Source of the DNA: Bacteroidales bacterium
GTDB taxonomy: Bacteria; Bacteroidota; Bacteroidia; Bacteroidales; Bacteroidaceae
Assembly (NCBI GenBank): GCA_030528715.1
Contig: JAUMYJ010000002.1
Coordinates: 1-64,000 of the forward strand
DNA length: 64,000 nucleotides
Direction: 5' to 3'
Shown here: positions 15,708 through 24,114 of the stretch, in pieces
How positions within the stretch are numbered: the stretch's first letter is position 1
Layout of the letters: each line of letters opens with the position of its first letter
The notes under the pieces: model-generated
The model's database searches: none
Seen by the model: only the letters and a program-made list of their open reading frames with translations
What the model was told of the DNA's origin: nothing
Translations under genes and position numbers: made by a program

Positions 15708-15792
15708 ACTTGCTGTATCAAGACAAGGTACACACGTTTCTAGTCTTGGTACAGTTGTATCTCGTCAAGGCACACATGTATCCAGTCTAGAA
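15708..15792. repeat. 21-22 bp intergenic repeat array, four degenerate units
   Basis: Units begin at 15708 (22 bp), 15730, 15751 and 15772 (21 bp each). The last three start ACACACGTTTC, ACAGTTGTATC and ACACATGTATC and share GTC and a GG or GA tail. A weaker fifth copy may follow. The word ACACATGTATC recurs exactly in the array at 43573-43635. The array lies in the roughly 350-base gene-free stretch between the metY promoter and the end of porZ, which otherwise shows nothing recognisable. Confidence 0.65.
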
Positions 15793-15872
15793 ACAACACA
15801 TTTGTCCTAGCTCTACGAGCGTAGTGTTAAGCTAAGGGGTTCATGGCACACGATACACATTGTAGTCCTATA

Positions 15873-18218
15873 CTATCTTACGATGGTGATAGGCTTGGCT
15901 ACGCTTTGGTGGGCAGTAGAGGTGGCGATGAGTAAATAATAAACACCTGAGGGCACAAGCTGGCCTTGGGCGTTGCGCGTATCCCACTGGTAGGTTCCCC
16001 CCGAGGCGCGCCCTAAGTGTACGAGGTGGCCAGCGGCATTGGTAATTTTGACCTCAGCATCGTGCGTGAGACCTTGTATCGTAAGGCGCGTATTGGCGTG
16101 TAATGGCGTGATGGGATTTGGGAAAATGTGAAGGTCGTCGGACGAAAGGTTATCGGCAGGTGCGATAACACCGCTCTCATAACTGACAACGCCCAGCATT
16201 GTACCAACAAACACCTCACCCGTAGTAGGCACGATGGCTATACTAGCGATAGTATTGGTAGGTAAGGGACTATTGGCCATGGTAAAATGGTGTAGCACCT
16301 CTTGACCATTAGCACTGATGACGTAAAGACCATCGTTGTCTGTACCAAACCACTTACGCCCACCTCCATCAATAGCTATGGCTGTAATGGGTACGTTGGC
16401 TAGCAGATAATCGGCATAGTTGGTGCCATCGTTGCGTGGGATTTTGACCTGTGTATAGGTAAACGAAGCGTCAGCAAAGGACTCAGGCTGGTCGATGCGA
16501 TAAGGGCCTTGGTTCGTTCCTATCCAAATAGCTCCCCCATCTGCCTCTTGGGCAATGGCATAGACACCTGTGACAGCAGCAGTCACACCATCTTGATTGA
16601 CAAAGTTAGAGCGAAATATCGTGCGGTCATCGTCGGGCGTAGCAAGCTGGCTTGGTATGTGCATCAATACACCACCATCATATTGATCGGTATAGCGACG
16701 TGAGAGTATCCACAAGCGACCTTGTGGGTCAATATGCATTTTTTCGAGCGTAGGGTGGCGTGCTATTTCAGGAATATAAAAGCTATGCCACTGCCCCGAA
16801 GGCGTAAGCGCATGGAGCGAGGTATCTACCTGATTATTGACTAGCCAAAGATTGCCAGCAGCATCGTAGCGCATACCATCGGTGCGCACGAAAACACGTG
16901 GCGTAGGGTGCTGAGGCAAGATGCTCATGAGTGGCGCGTTAGTATTGTCGTAGTGAGAGACAAAAGTAGTGTCGTTAAAAAGGTAGACTCCATTGCCTGC
17001 GGTAGATACAGCATAAGTGTAAGCAGTTGTAGGCTTAATATGAGTAGGCAATGGTACTATGGCAGTGGTATTAGCATAGCGCACACCAGTGTGAGTTGCC
17101 ATAGTTTCACTTAGGTTATGCCATGTGCGATAGTTTAGGTCAAAATACATAGCAGTACCTGGATAGTCGGCACCAGTATAGCTAAGCTGCCCACCAGCGA
17201 TAACGATGCGGTGACGATAGGGGTCGTAAGTAGTATGATAGGCAATAGGACGTATAGGAGAGTTGGGGGTAATACGATGAAGACGCTCGGTAATACGATT
17301 ACCCACTCGCTTGCCATAAATGTGTAGTCCCTCAAAGCCCGCAGCTACCACATAGCGTGAAGCTGTGAGTGGAAAAAGATCATACGTAGGAGCATCTGCA
17401 TTGAGATAGTCTACACGATGAGTAGCTACATTGTAGCTCATGACACGCTGAGCATTGCCATAAAACACAGCCGTATCATTGAAGTATGCAAATGTGCCTA
17501 CATCGGCATAGCTATGACTTATGTTGCCATCGGTCTCTATGTTATAAATACCAGCTTCGCCCACACCCCAAAGACGTCCACCAGCAATACCGAGATGAGT
17601 CAGCAGCTGTGGATTGATGGACTCCCAGTGACTAGGATCTGCTAAATTAGCCGTGCGTAAGCCACGCTTAACCCCCTCACTTGTGGCTGCAAAAAGATAG
17701 CTGCCGTAGGGCTGTGCTGCGCGCACTTCGCCCATGGCATAGCTATGTAAGATCGCAGCATGGCTCACATCGACGACCACAAGGCCAGAGCCTAGCGCGA
17801 TGTAAGCCGTGTCGGTCTGCACGTTAAGCCCACGTATGGTTTTGTTCATCCAAGTACTTTGTTTTACTTGACCTAGATATTGCACCACATGGGTATCTAG
17901 ACGAAGTAAATCTATACCAGCATCGGCATAGACAAGAACCAAGGAGCGTGCTTTGGCCGAATAACCCAACTGCACAATAGCAACACCATTGAGACCCTCG
18001 GTACGCGAAAAGGTAGTCACAGCATCACTCTCTGGGTGGTAAAGCATAAGGCTACCATTGCTAAGCGCAGCAATGTATTCGCCAGCAGGAATGGCACGTG
18101 TAGTATTATGAAACGAGGCGTGAGTATGCCACGTATCTACCCCCTGCGCTTGTATAGAGGGTGCAGTAAGACTTAAAAGGAGGGTAGTAATGAGAGTAAA
18201 AAACGTGCGAAAAAGCAT
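15873..18218 (-). CDS. porZ: PorZ-like type IX secretion system protein
   Basis: A 781-aa exported protein with a signal peptide ending PSIQAQ; the start at MLFRTFFTLI is preferred. Residues up to about 690 show repeated beta-propeller blades with SGLVVVD, GGGRKWFGTDNDGLYVI, GAIWIGTNQGPYRI and EVFVGTMLGVVSYESG, consistent with two propellers. The last 85 or so residues are a T9SS sorting domain (IFPNPITPLHANTRLTIQGL, then NAQGQLVPSGVYYLLI and a basic end). Length and architecture match PorZ of P. gingivalis (776 aa), a cell-surface part of the attachment complex that links anionic LPS to T9SS cargo. A related propeller-type sensor fragment is the alternative, but no kinase part is present. 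A -7 box (18229-18236) lies only 10 bp upstream of the ATG. Confidence 0.8.
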   Translation of the reverse strand: MLFRTFFTLITTLLLSLTAPSIQAQGVDTWHTHASFHNTTRAIPAGEYIAALSNGSLMLYHPESDAVTTFSRTEGLNGVAIVQLGYSAKARSLVLVYADAGIDLLRLDTHVVQYLGQVKQSTWMNKTIRGLNVQTDTAYIALGSGLVVVDVSHAAILHSYAMGEVRAAQPYGSYLFAATSEGVKRGLRTANLADPSHWESINPQLLTHLGIAGGRLWGVGEAGIYNIETDGNISHSYADVGTFAYFNDTAVFYGNAQRVMSYNVATHRVDYLNADAPTYDLFPLTASRYVVAAGFEGLHIYGKRVGNRITERLHRITPNSPIRPIAYHTTYDPYRHRIVIAGGQLSYTGADYPGTAMYFDLNYRTWHNLSETMATHTGVRYANTTAIVPLPTHIKPTTAYTYAVSTAGNGVYLFNDTTFVSHYDNTNAPLMSILPQHPTPRVFVRTDGMRYDAAGNLWLVNNQVDTSLHALTPSGQWHSFYIPEIARHPTLEKMHIDPQGRLWILSRRYTDQYDGGVLMHIPSQLATPDDDRTIFRSNFVNQDGVTAAVTGVYAIAQEADGGAIWIGTNQGPYRIDQPESFADASFTYTQVKIPRNDGTNYADYLLANVPITAIAIDGGGRKWFGTDNDGLYVISANGQEVLHHFTMANSPLPTNTIASIAIVPTTGEVFVGTMLGVVSYESGVIAPADNLSSDDLHIFPNPITPLHANTRLTIQGLTHDAEVKITNAAGHLVHLGRASGGTYQWDTRNAQGQLVPSGVYYLLIATSTAHQSVAKPITIVR

Positions 18219-18370
18219 AGCTAAAATGCAAAGATAAATTGTAACGCCTAAAAAAGAACGCTCACCATAGGGCAAGGTCTGTTAATACTAACGATACACT
18301 AAAAAAAATAGTATCAAAATAGGAGGGAGTAAACTGCAATTACCACAGCAAATGTGTTGAGTAAATCGTA

Positions 18371-18378
18371 TAACTTTG
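18371..18378 (+). promoter_or_regulatory. -7 box upstream of the smalltalk gene
   Basis: TAACTTTG matches TAnnTTTG exactly and lies 78 bp before the ATG, giving a leader of about 70 bases. No good -33 element. Confidence 0.4.
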
Positions 18379-18456
18379 TACCAGCAATGACGTCAAGGCG
18401 CCTCACATTGTTGCCCACATCTCAACCACAACCTTAAATCTTAAAACACACAAACC

Positions 18457-18573
18457 ATGAAAGCACCACAAGACTCACCTAAGAAGACCAACGTATGGGC
18501 TGTCATTATCCAAGCTCTGATCGCTGTACTATCGGCACTCTCAGGCTTTGTAGCAGGTAGTTGCGTAGCCTAA
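18457..18573 (+). CDS. Smalltalk-family small peptide, 38 aa
   Basis: A 38-codon frame that begins MKAPQDSPKKTNVWAVIIQA and ends FVAGSCVA. The layout of a short polar lysine-containing head, a W-x-x-I-I-Q-x-L-I motif, an alanine/leucine helix and a small-residue turn with a single cysteine near the end is that of the smalltalk peptides of Bacteroidetes, whose function is unknown. It probably inserts in the inner membrane. It is a single plus-strand gene among minus-strand neighbours and has its own -7 box. Confidence 0.78.
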   Translation: MKAPQDSPKKTNVWAVIIQALIAVLSALSGFVAGSCVA

Positions 18574-18607
18574 TGTGTACATACGAGCAAAGTCGCGCCC
18601 CCCCGAC

Positions 18608-19213
18608 TTACAAGTAAAACGCATAAGACAAAAGAACATAGAGCGTAGAGGCAGCTACATAAAGCAAAGGTAGGCCAGTAGAGTGCTGAAAGCCATAGGG
18701 TAATGCTGTAATATAGCTGCGAAACGAAATAAAACGCTCACTCATGAAGCCATAAAGCGTGCCAAGCAAATTGCACAAGACAGCGACAACTAAGCCACGA
18801 CCAGCGACCAGTGGCATCGTACCCCATGTGCCATCAACACTACGAAAAGGAGCATCTTCGTGCCAGCTATTATAAATAATCAGCGCAACTAATACTGCCA
18901 TAATAAGCCCAATAAAAGAGAGCGTAATGCGCTGTGAGTAAGTAACCGACCGGTGTGGGTGCAATAATGACAACAAAGCCTCGGCCAATCCAGAAGCAAC
19001 TAAAAAACCTATGGCTTGTGTGTAGACTACAAGGTTGAGTAGTGCCTCAGTATTGACAGTACGAGACCAATATTGCAAAAACCAAACGACACCAGCCTCA
19101 CTCATAAGAGAGCGCACGTGCCAACCAGCTAAATCGGCTAGCCAAGATATAAAGAACACTAAGACGCTCCCCACAACACAGGCAACCGAAAGGCGTAAAA
19201 ACCACCTATTCAT
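18608..19213 (-). CDS. Integral membrane protein, possibly AbgT-related short form
   Basis: A protein of about 201 aa with five or six hydrophobic segments. The start is set at MNRWFLRLSV (19211-19213), which overlaps the response regulator stop by 8 bp, suggesting coupled expression. The segments SLMSEAGVVWFLQYWSRTVNTEALLNL and GTLYGFMSERFISFRSY recall short Bacteroidetes membrane proteins annotated near the AbgT transporter family, but the match is from memory of patterns and weak. Its place at the end of a sensor-regulator operon suggests it is a target or partner of that system. Function unknown. Confidence 0.5.
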   Translation of the reverse strand: MNRWFLRLSVACVVGSVLVFFISWLADLAGWHVRSLMSEAGVVWFLQYWSRTVNTEALLNLVVYTQAIGFLVASGLAEALLSLLHPHRSVTYSQRITLSFIGLIMAVLVALIIYNSWHEDAPFRSVDGTWGTMPLVAGRGLVVAVLCNLLGTLYGFMSERFISFRSYITALPYGFQHSTGLPLLYVAASTLYVLLSYAFYL

Positions 19214-19937
19214 CATCGGGTACAAGATTTTCGACATCAATAATGCGCAACTCAATAGCACGCACTACAAGGCGTGTAGCATTAACACTACCAGTAGTAT
19301 CGGGAAAAAGCTTTTTGATAAGATCGGCTTGACGCTTTTCTAAGCTCTTGGTGCCAAAAGGCATGTTACGTAGAGCAGCTATCATCTCCTTGGTGTATCC
19401 AAGTGCGAGGTGACGCAAGAAGCGTTCATCAAACTCATCAAGCTCGTAGTTGATAGCAGCCTCGGTAGCCATTTGAGAGTTACGCACACTTGTCGAAAAA
19501 CGCTCAAAAATACGCTCCATTATAGGCTCATTAAATACAAAGCGCCGGCCATTGATAACCTGCATGACATGAAGCGACGTAAGCAACTCACCACTTTTGA
19601 GACAAATGCCATTGGCACCAGCCTCTATCACACTGAGCCAAAGCGCTTCGTTAATAAGCTCCCCTGTGAAAATCAGAATACCTAGCGTAGGGTAAGCAGC
19701 TCGCATCTTACGGCAGATATCTACGCCCACAGTCGTAGAGCCACCCAAACCAAGGTCCAACAAAAGGAGCTGCGGAAGATTGTTGCCATGCTCACTCATC
19801 AAAACCTCCAAAGTCTCTTCACTATCGGCTGTACCGATGATTTCGACTTGGGGTATCTCATGACGAAAAATTTCCTCAGTACCTCGAAGTTCTAATTTAG
19901 AGTCTTCGACGATAATGGCGCGGTATTTAGTATCCAT
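19206..19937 (-). CDS. Response regulator, NarL-like
   Basis: A 243-aa two-component regulator. The receiver domain (about 1-125) has the acidic pair E11/D12, the phosphorylation site D61 in LLLLDLGLGG, T in ILIFTGE and K in ICLKSG. The C-terminal part (about 155-243, ELDEFDERFLRHLALGYTKEMIAALRNM, then KSLEKRQADLIKKLF) has a LuxR-like helix-turn-helix layout, somewhat divergent. It lies 24 bp after the giant tandem kinase and overlaps the membrane protein, so the three form one operon. The cognate sensor is very probably that kinase. Confidence 0.85.
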   Translation of the reverse strand: MDTKYRAIIVEDSKLELRGTEEIFRHEIPQVEIIGTADSEETLEVLMSEHGNNLPQLLLLDLGLGGSTTVGVDICRKMRAAYPTLGILIFTGELINEALWLSVIEAGANGICLKSGELLTSLHVMQVINGRRFVFNEPIMERIFERFSTSVRNSQMATEAAINYELDEFDERFLRHLALGYTKEMIAALRNMPFGTKSLEKRQADLIKKLFPDTTGSVNATRLVVRAIELRIIDVENLVPDDE

Positions 19938-19961
19938 AAGTATAGGAGTTGATATATGTGT

Positions 19962-22900
19962 TTATGCGTGAAGTGTCGCGATAGGAGTGCTAGACGCTTG
20001 AATTAGCCAAGCGGTAGTAATGGTCGTGTGGCCATCTGCCTCAGAAATAGCAATGCGATAGCCCGCATGAAATGTGCGACGGTCGTGGATACGAACGATA
20101 TTCTTACACAATAATAGCGGAATAATGCCGGCCTCTGGGGCAAAGAGGTCACAGTCAAGCTCATCGACTATGGGGTAAGCCTGGCGTAGACTAATGGGTA
20201 TGCTAAGTGCAGAGACGAGAAAGCGAGTATCGTCTGAGAGCCACTGGTGACAAGCTATAATCGTATTGGGCTGCAAATGTGGACATAGCGTTTGCCACAG
20301 CTGCCTAGTCATAAGCTCTATCAAATGTGGCTCTACGTAAATTTTCCCATCTACATGGCCTTGATGTTGCAAGACTATGTTAGTATTACGCAGTTTATTA
20401 TGATGTGCTATTTGATGTGCTAGCACATCGCAAAGTATAGCTGTAGATACGTATTGCCAACGATAGGCATTGAGACTAAACTGCTGCGTGGCTTGCAAAA
20501 GTAGCACTTGGCACAACTCACGATAGTGCTGAGCCATACTTTGTAAAATATGAAGTTTCTCGGCCTGTTCGTTCAAAGGCAGTGAAACTGCATTAGTAAG
20601 GAGCTGTGACAAACGCGAAGGGAAATACATCGTTTCATGTTTAAGCACAGAAAGCGTATTTTCGATCAATGCATTTTGTACATAAAGCTGCTGGCTATCG
20701 TGTTGTGTGAGTAACAACTTGTCTTGTAAAAGATCAATGTTAGCTTGGATCTGCTGAGCATTAACCACCGCAGCATAGACCATACTGCTAACAAAGCGTA
20801 GCGTATCTGTAAGGTAACAAATGACATGAGGAGCCAAATACACTTGATGTAATAACAGCGTAATATGCCCAATATTACGCTTAGGATTAGCAAGGTCGGC
20901 AATAGGCCATACAGCTATACGCCGCCTTTGATATAACACACTGCTAGCAAGAGCTTTATTCTGAACATGCTGTACTTCGTAGGTGTTAAGCTTAGGTGAT
21001 TTACCAAAAGTATAAATGGGGTTGCCCATATCATCGAGCACAACGACACCCAAAGCACGTAATGGCGTAAGTTCTGCTAAATGTGGTTTTAAGTGTACAA
21101 TACGTTCGGTCAACGTACCACCGCCTAGCAAAGCCAAGCTAGTTTTGAGACGTTGGCGCATATAGCCATCACTCACCACATGGTCATGGAGCGTGCGCAC
21201 ATAAATAATCGCTACAACTACCAAAGCTATTACTACTATTAGCATCAAAACAATATGTAGACCACGTGTTTGGTGAATGGCCTCACTGATTTGCATCTGT
21301 GTAGTAGGCTTTTGGGTAAGACTACGATACAAGTGTAGATAGACCTCATTGTTATAAGTATAAGGGTCTAGAAAACCAAGACCAAGATAGGCCACAGCAA
21401 GCTCGTTGCGTAGGTCAAGAAAAAGGCGATAATCAGCCCGCACGCCCACGGCATGCCATATAATCTCGGCAGTAGTCAAAGCACTACCCACACTATCGTA
21501 GCGTTGCATTTGACGCATAGCCTGTGGCAAAACTTGATATTGTGGCTGAGTGGCAACATAGGCATTTATATAGTATAGAGCAGAGTCGGCATAGCGTAAC
21601 GTCTGAGCAAAGTCAAGCTGAACATTCGCTTGATAAACGGCATCGACAAACTGCTTAGCTCTTGCCCATAAAGGGTGTACTGTGAACATGGCATGCAAGC
21701 TATCGGCTTGTACATCATGGTCAGAGACAGAGTCAGTAGTTTGCTTATCTTGTGGTAGAGTCACAATACGTGGCTCAGCAATATGTGCTGTGCGAGGTGT
21801 TGTTTGTGCTATGGCTGTGGTAACACTTAGCATTATAGTAGCTAGCCATACCATCATACCACGTGGCAAGGTGAAGGCAAAACGCGTCCCCTTCCCCACA
21901 ACACTCTCACCCGTCAGTCGACAATGGGCAAAAAGTTGACTGACTTTACGATAACGCTCCATGATACCACGGCAGTTCATCAAGCCAAAGCCACCACGTT
22001 GGTGTTGCTTGTAAGTAGGTTTACCTACGAGCAATGCTTCGAGACGCTTAGCTTCTATACCCACCCCCGTATCACTCACAGAGACTTCTACCAGAGGTAC
22101 CGTTTCATCGCACTGCTGTGCACAAGCACTAACAGCAATAGTAATACTCCCACCTGCTGGTGTATACTTACGGGCATTGTCTACCAACGTATTGATCATG
22201 AAGAGTGTCAAGGCTTTATCAGCCTTTATTTTGAGGGCATCGGGAGCTTTGATGTGGAGCGTGATACCTTGCATTTGTAGTGCAGGTGCTGCCTTAGTTA
22301 CAATAGAGAGCACATCATGTACGTCTAGCGTTTCTATCTTAATATTTACACGCCCCGTTTTTACTTGTACCCAGCTAATGAGGTGCTGATTGAGTTTTAA
22401 GATACGCTGCACCAGTTGCTGCCCATAATCTAAGTCGGCAGGTGTGTGTTTAAGTAGGTGCAATAGGCGGTCTACATAAACAATAGTACCTGTGCCAAGC
22501 AGCATCTTAGCCCGAAGCTCTACGTTAATAGCTTTGTTTTGAACGATTTGATGGTTAGCCAACGCTTGTGCTTCGGCTATTGCGTCACGCTGTTGCTGAT
22601 CGTTTTCATCGGTGGCCTGCCTACATACGAGGTGCTGTTCAATAATGTTATACACATCATGTAGGTCATGATACCGTAAGTGCTTAGAGCTATTGGCATG
22701 TAAAGGGGCAAGTCCAAGCGCGGCACGCTCACAGTCCTCTAAAACATACTTTATCACAAGCTCACGGTGGTGCTTACTACGCAACCACAGCCAGCTTATG
22801 AGTACACACAGCAATACAAACACAACGGCTGCTACGATGGCCAATGTAGTTGTAAGTTTTATGGTGTTTAGTTCATTTTGCTGTTCACGCAATATTGCTT

Positions 22901-24068
22901 CTTGCGTTTTGTCTAGACGCGTTACATTGAGTAGGTCAAGGTAAGCATTACGGAATTTGTCCGATAGTGGCTTGTCACCTAAAGCAGCAGCTACAATACT
23001 AGCATGTTCATAAAGATTGCGCTCGGCCTCGCGTATGGGCATCTGTGGCAATAGGCTGCGTGCCTCTTGTAGATAGTGCATAGCCGTGTCAAAAGCATAA
23101 GATTGCGTGTGGTATTTAGCTAGAGCTAAATAGCCATTGATGAGGTGAGCTAAATCTTTTTGCTGATGCACACGCCCAAGGGCATATTGCAGTGTAAGGT
23201 ATTGCCAACTATGTTGCTTAGCCTCGGTCAGAGTGCGCTGCATCTTAGGTGTGAGAGCCAGTTGTAGCTGAGCCTGGCGATGACCTACGATGTCGGTCTC
23301 ACCATTATCATGTAGCCAATTAGCGATGTCAAGGAGCAGAGTAATCTGTGCTTGGGCATCGCCTTGCTTTATGGCATGCGCTAATGCTTGTTGTGCAGCA
23401 TCAAAATGCGCCAAGCGTGCAGTTTTATTTTTACCATTGAGGTATAAGCGCTGCCGCTCATATGTTACATCTACATGTAGCCTTACTTGTGGTGAGAGGT
23501 GACTCAATTTATCGAGCTGTTTGAGGGCTAAGGTCACATTACCCACCTCGACATAGTAGCGGTATAGTGCAGCAAGTCCCTTTGCATATACATATTCGGC
23601 CAAGGCAAAACTCGTTGTACGAAGCGAGCTATTCATGATGCGTCGCGTCATAATCTGCCATTGTGCATGTATTTCAAAGAAAAGCTCGGTTTGCCCCAAT
23701 AGTTGGTAGGCATCGAGGCGTTCGGTTACAAGCGCATAACGCTGTAACCGGTCAAGTTCTATCGTATCCAACGCTTCAAATGCAGCCAAAGCCTGCTCAG
23801 AGCGTCCTTGACGCAAGTCGAGGGCGGCCTGAATGATTTGCCCCCAATAGCGCGCCACTCGCTCTGTACTCTGTGTTAACTGCTGCACAGCTTGATGCGC
23901 TTGTACATAGTCATGAGACCATTGACAATAAGCCTCAATACTTTTTTCTACGACACTATCGGCCTCTGGCATACGCTGCGCCCAAGCTGTGCCTGCCTCA
24001 CTCCACCCAAAGAGTAGTATAAGGCAGCACACACGGCATAAAATATAAGAGCAAAAGCCTTGCATCAT
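19962..24068 (-). CDS. Giant tandem sensor histidine kinase (DUF5112/DUF5113 type)
   Basis: A 1368-aa membrane sensor. First half: signal peptide (to about 31), a helical TPR-like periplasmic region, a membrane segment at about 405-429, then a kinase core with N-box NTLVDNARKYTP (about 626-636), SVSDTGVGIE and GGFGLMNCRG. The usual H-box histidine is not evident before it (NVELRAKMLLGTGTIVYVDRLL). Second half: a signal-peptide-like segment MMVWLATIMLSVTTAIAQ (about 738-755), a second helical outer region, a membrane segment at about 938-957 and a cytoplasmic domain with no N, G1 or G2 motif. This is the layout of Bacteroidetes DUF5112/DUF5113 proteins. The ligand is unknown. The start at 24068 is preferred since it begins the signal peptide. 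The regulator at 19206-19937 follows. Confidence 0.78.
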   Translation of the reverse strand: MMQGFCSYILCRVCCLILLFGWSEAGTAWAQRMPEADSVVEKSIEAYCQWSHDYVQAHQAVQQLTQSTERVARYWGQIIQAALDLRQGRSEQALAAFEALDTIELDRLQRYALVTERLDAYQLLGQTELFFEIHAQWQIMTRRIMNSSLRTTSFALAEYVYAKGLAALYRYYVEVGNVTLALKQLDKLSHLSPQVRLHVDVTYERQRLYLNGKNKTARLAHFDAAQQALAHAIKQGDAQAQITLLLDIANWLHDNGETDIVGHRQAQLQLALTPKMQRTLTEAKQHSWQYLTLQYALGRVHQQKDLAHLINGYLALAKYHTQSYAFDTAMHYLQEARSLLPQMPIREAERNLYEHASIVAAALGDKPLSDKFRNAYLDLLNVTRLDKTQEAILREQQNELNTIKLTTTLAIVAAVVFVLLCVLISWLWLRSKHHRELVIKYVLEDCERAALGLAPLHANSSKHLRYHDLHDVYNIIEQHLVCRQATDENDQQQRDAIAEAQALANHQIVQNKAINVELRAKMLLGTGTIVYVDRLLHLLKHTPADLDYGQQLVQRILKLNQHLISWVQVKTGRVNIKIETLDVHDVLSIVTKAAPALQMQGITLHIKAPDALKIKADKALTLFMINTLVDNARKYTPAGGSITIAVSACAQQCDETVPLVEVSVSDTGVGIEAKRLEALLVGKPTYKQHQRGGFGLMNCRGIMERYRKVSQLFAHCRLTGESVVGKGTRFAFTLPRGMMVWLATIMLSVTTAIAQTTPRTAHIAEPRIVTLPQDKQTTDSVSDHDVQADSLHAMFTVHPLWARAKQFVDAVYQANVQLDFAQTLRYADSALYYINAYVATQPQYQVLPQAMRQMQRYDSVGSALTTAEIIWHAVGVRADYRLFLDLRNELAVAYLGLGFLDPYTYNNEVYLHLYRSLTQKPTTQMQISEAIHQTRGLHIVLMLIVVIALVVVAIIYVRTLHDHVVSDGYMRQRLKTSLALLGGGTLTERIVHLKPHLAELTPLRALGVVVLDDMGNPIYTFGKSPKLNTYEVQHVQNKALASSVLYQRRRIAVWPIADLANPKRNIGHITLLLHQVYLAPHVICYLTDTLRFVSSMVYAAVVNAQQIQANIDLLQDKLLLTQHDSQQLYVQNALIENTLSVLKHETMYFPSRLSQLLTNAVSLPLNEQAEKLHILQSMAQHYRELCQVLLLQATQQFSLNAYRWQYVSTAILCDVLAHQIAHHNKLRNTNIVLQHQGHVDGKIYVEPHLIELMTRQLWQTLCPHLQPNTIIACHQWLSDDTRFLVSALSIPISLRQAYPIVDELDCDLFAPEAGIIPLLLCKNIVRIHDRRTFHAGYRIAISEADGHTTITTAWLIQASSTPIATLHA

Positions 24069-24114
24069 AGCAAATATAGCGTTCCTAAATAAACCGACAC
24101 ACCAGCACACTAAG

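Noticed and set aside
15708..15792. CRISPR array
   Set aside because: Units of 21-22 bp are contiguous and degenerate, with no unique spacers of 30 bases and no cas genes nearby; the same holds for the arrays at 6871, 43573 and 51832.
24071..24078. Separate promoter (TATATTTG) just before the tandem kinase
   Set aside because: The box would place the RNA start inside the first codons; cotranscription with the NhaC gene is simpler, though a leaderless start cannot be excluded.
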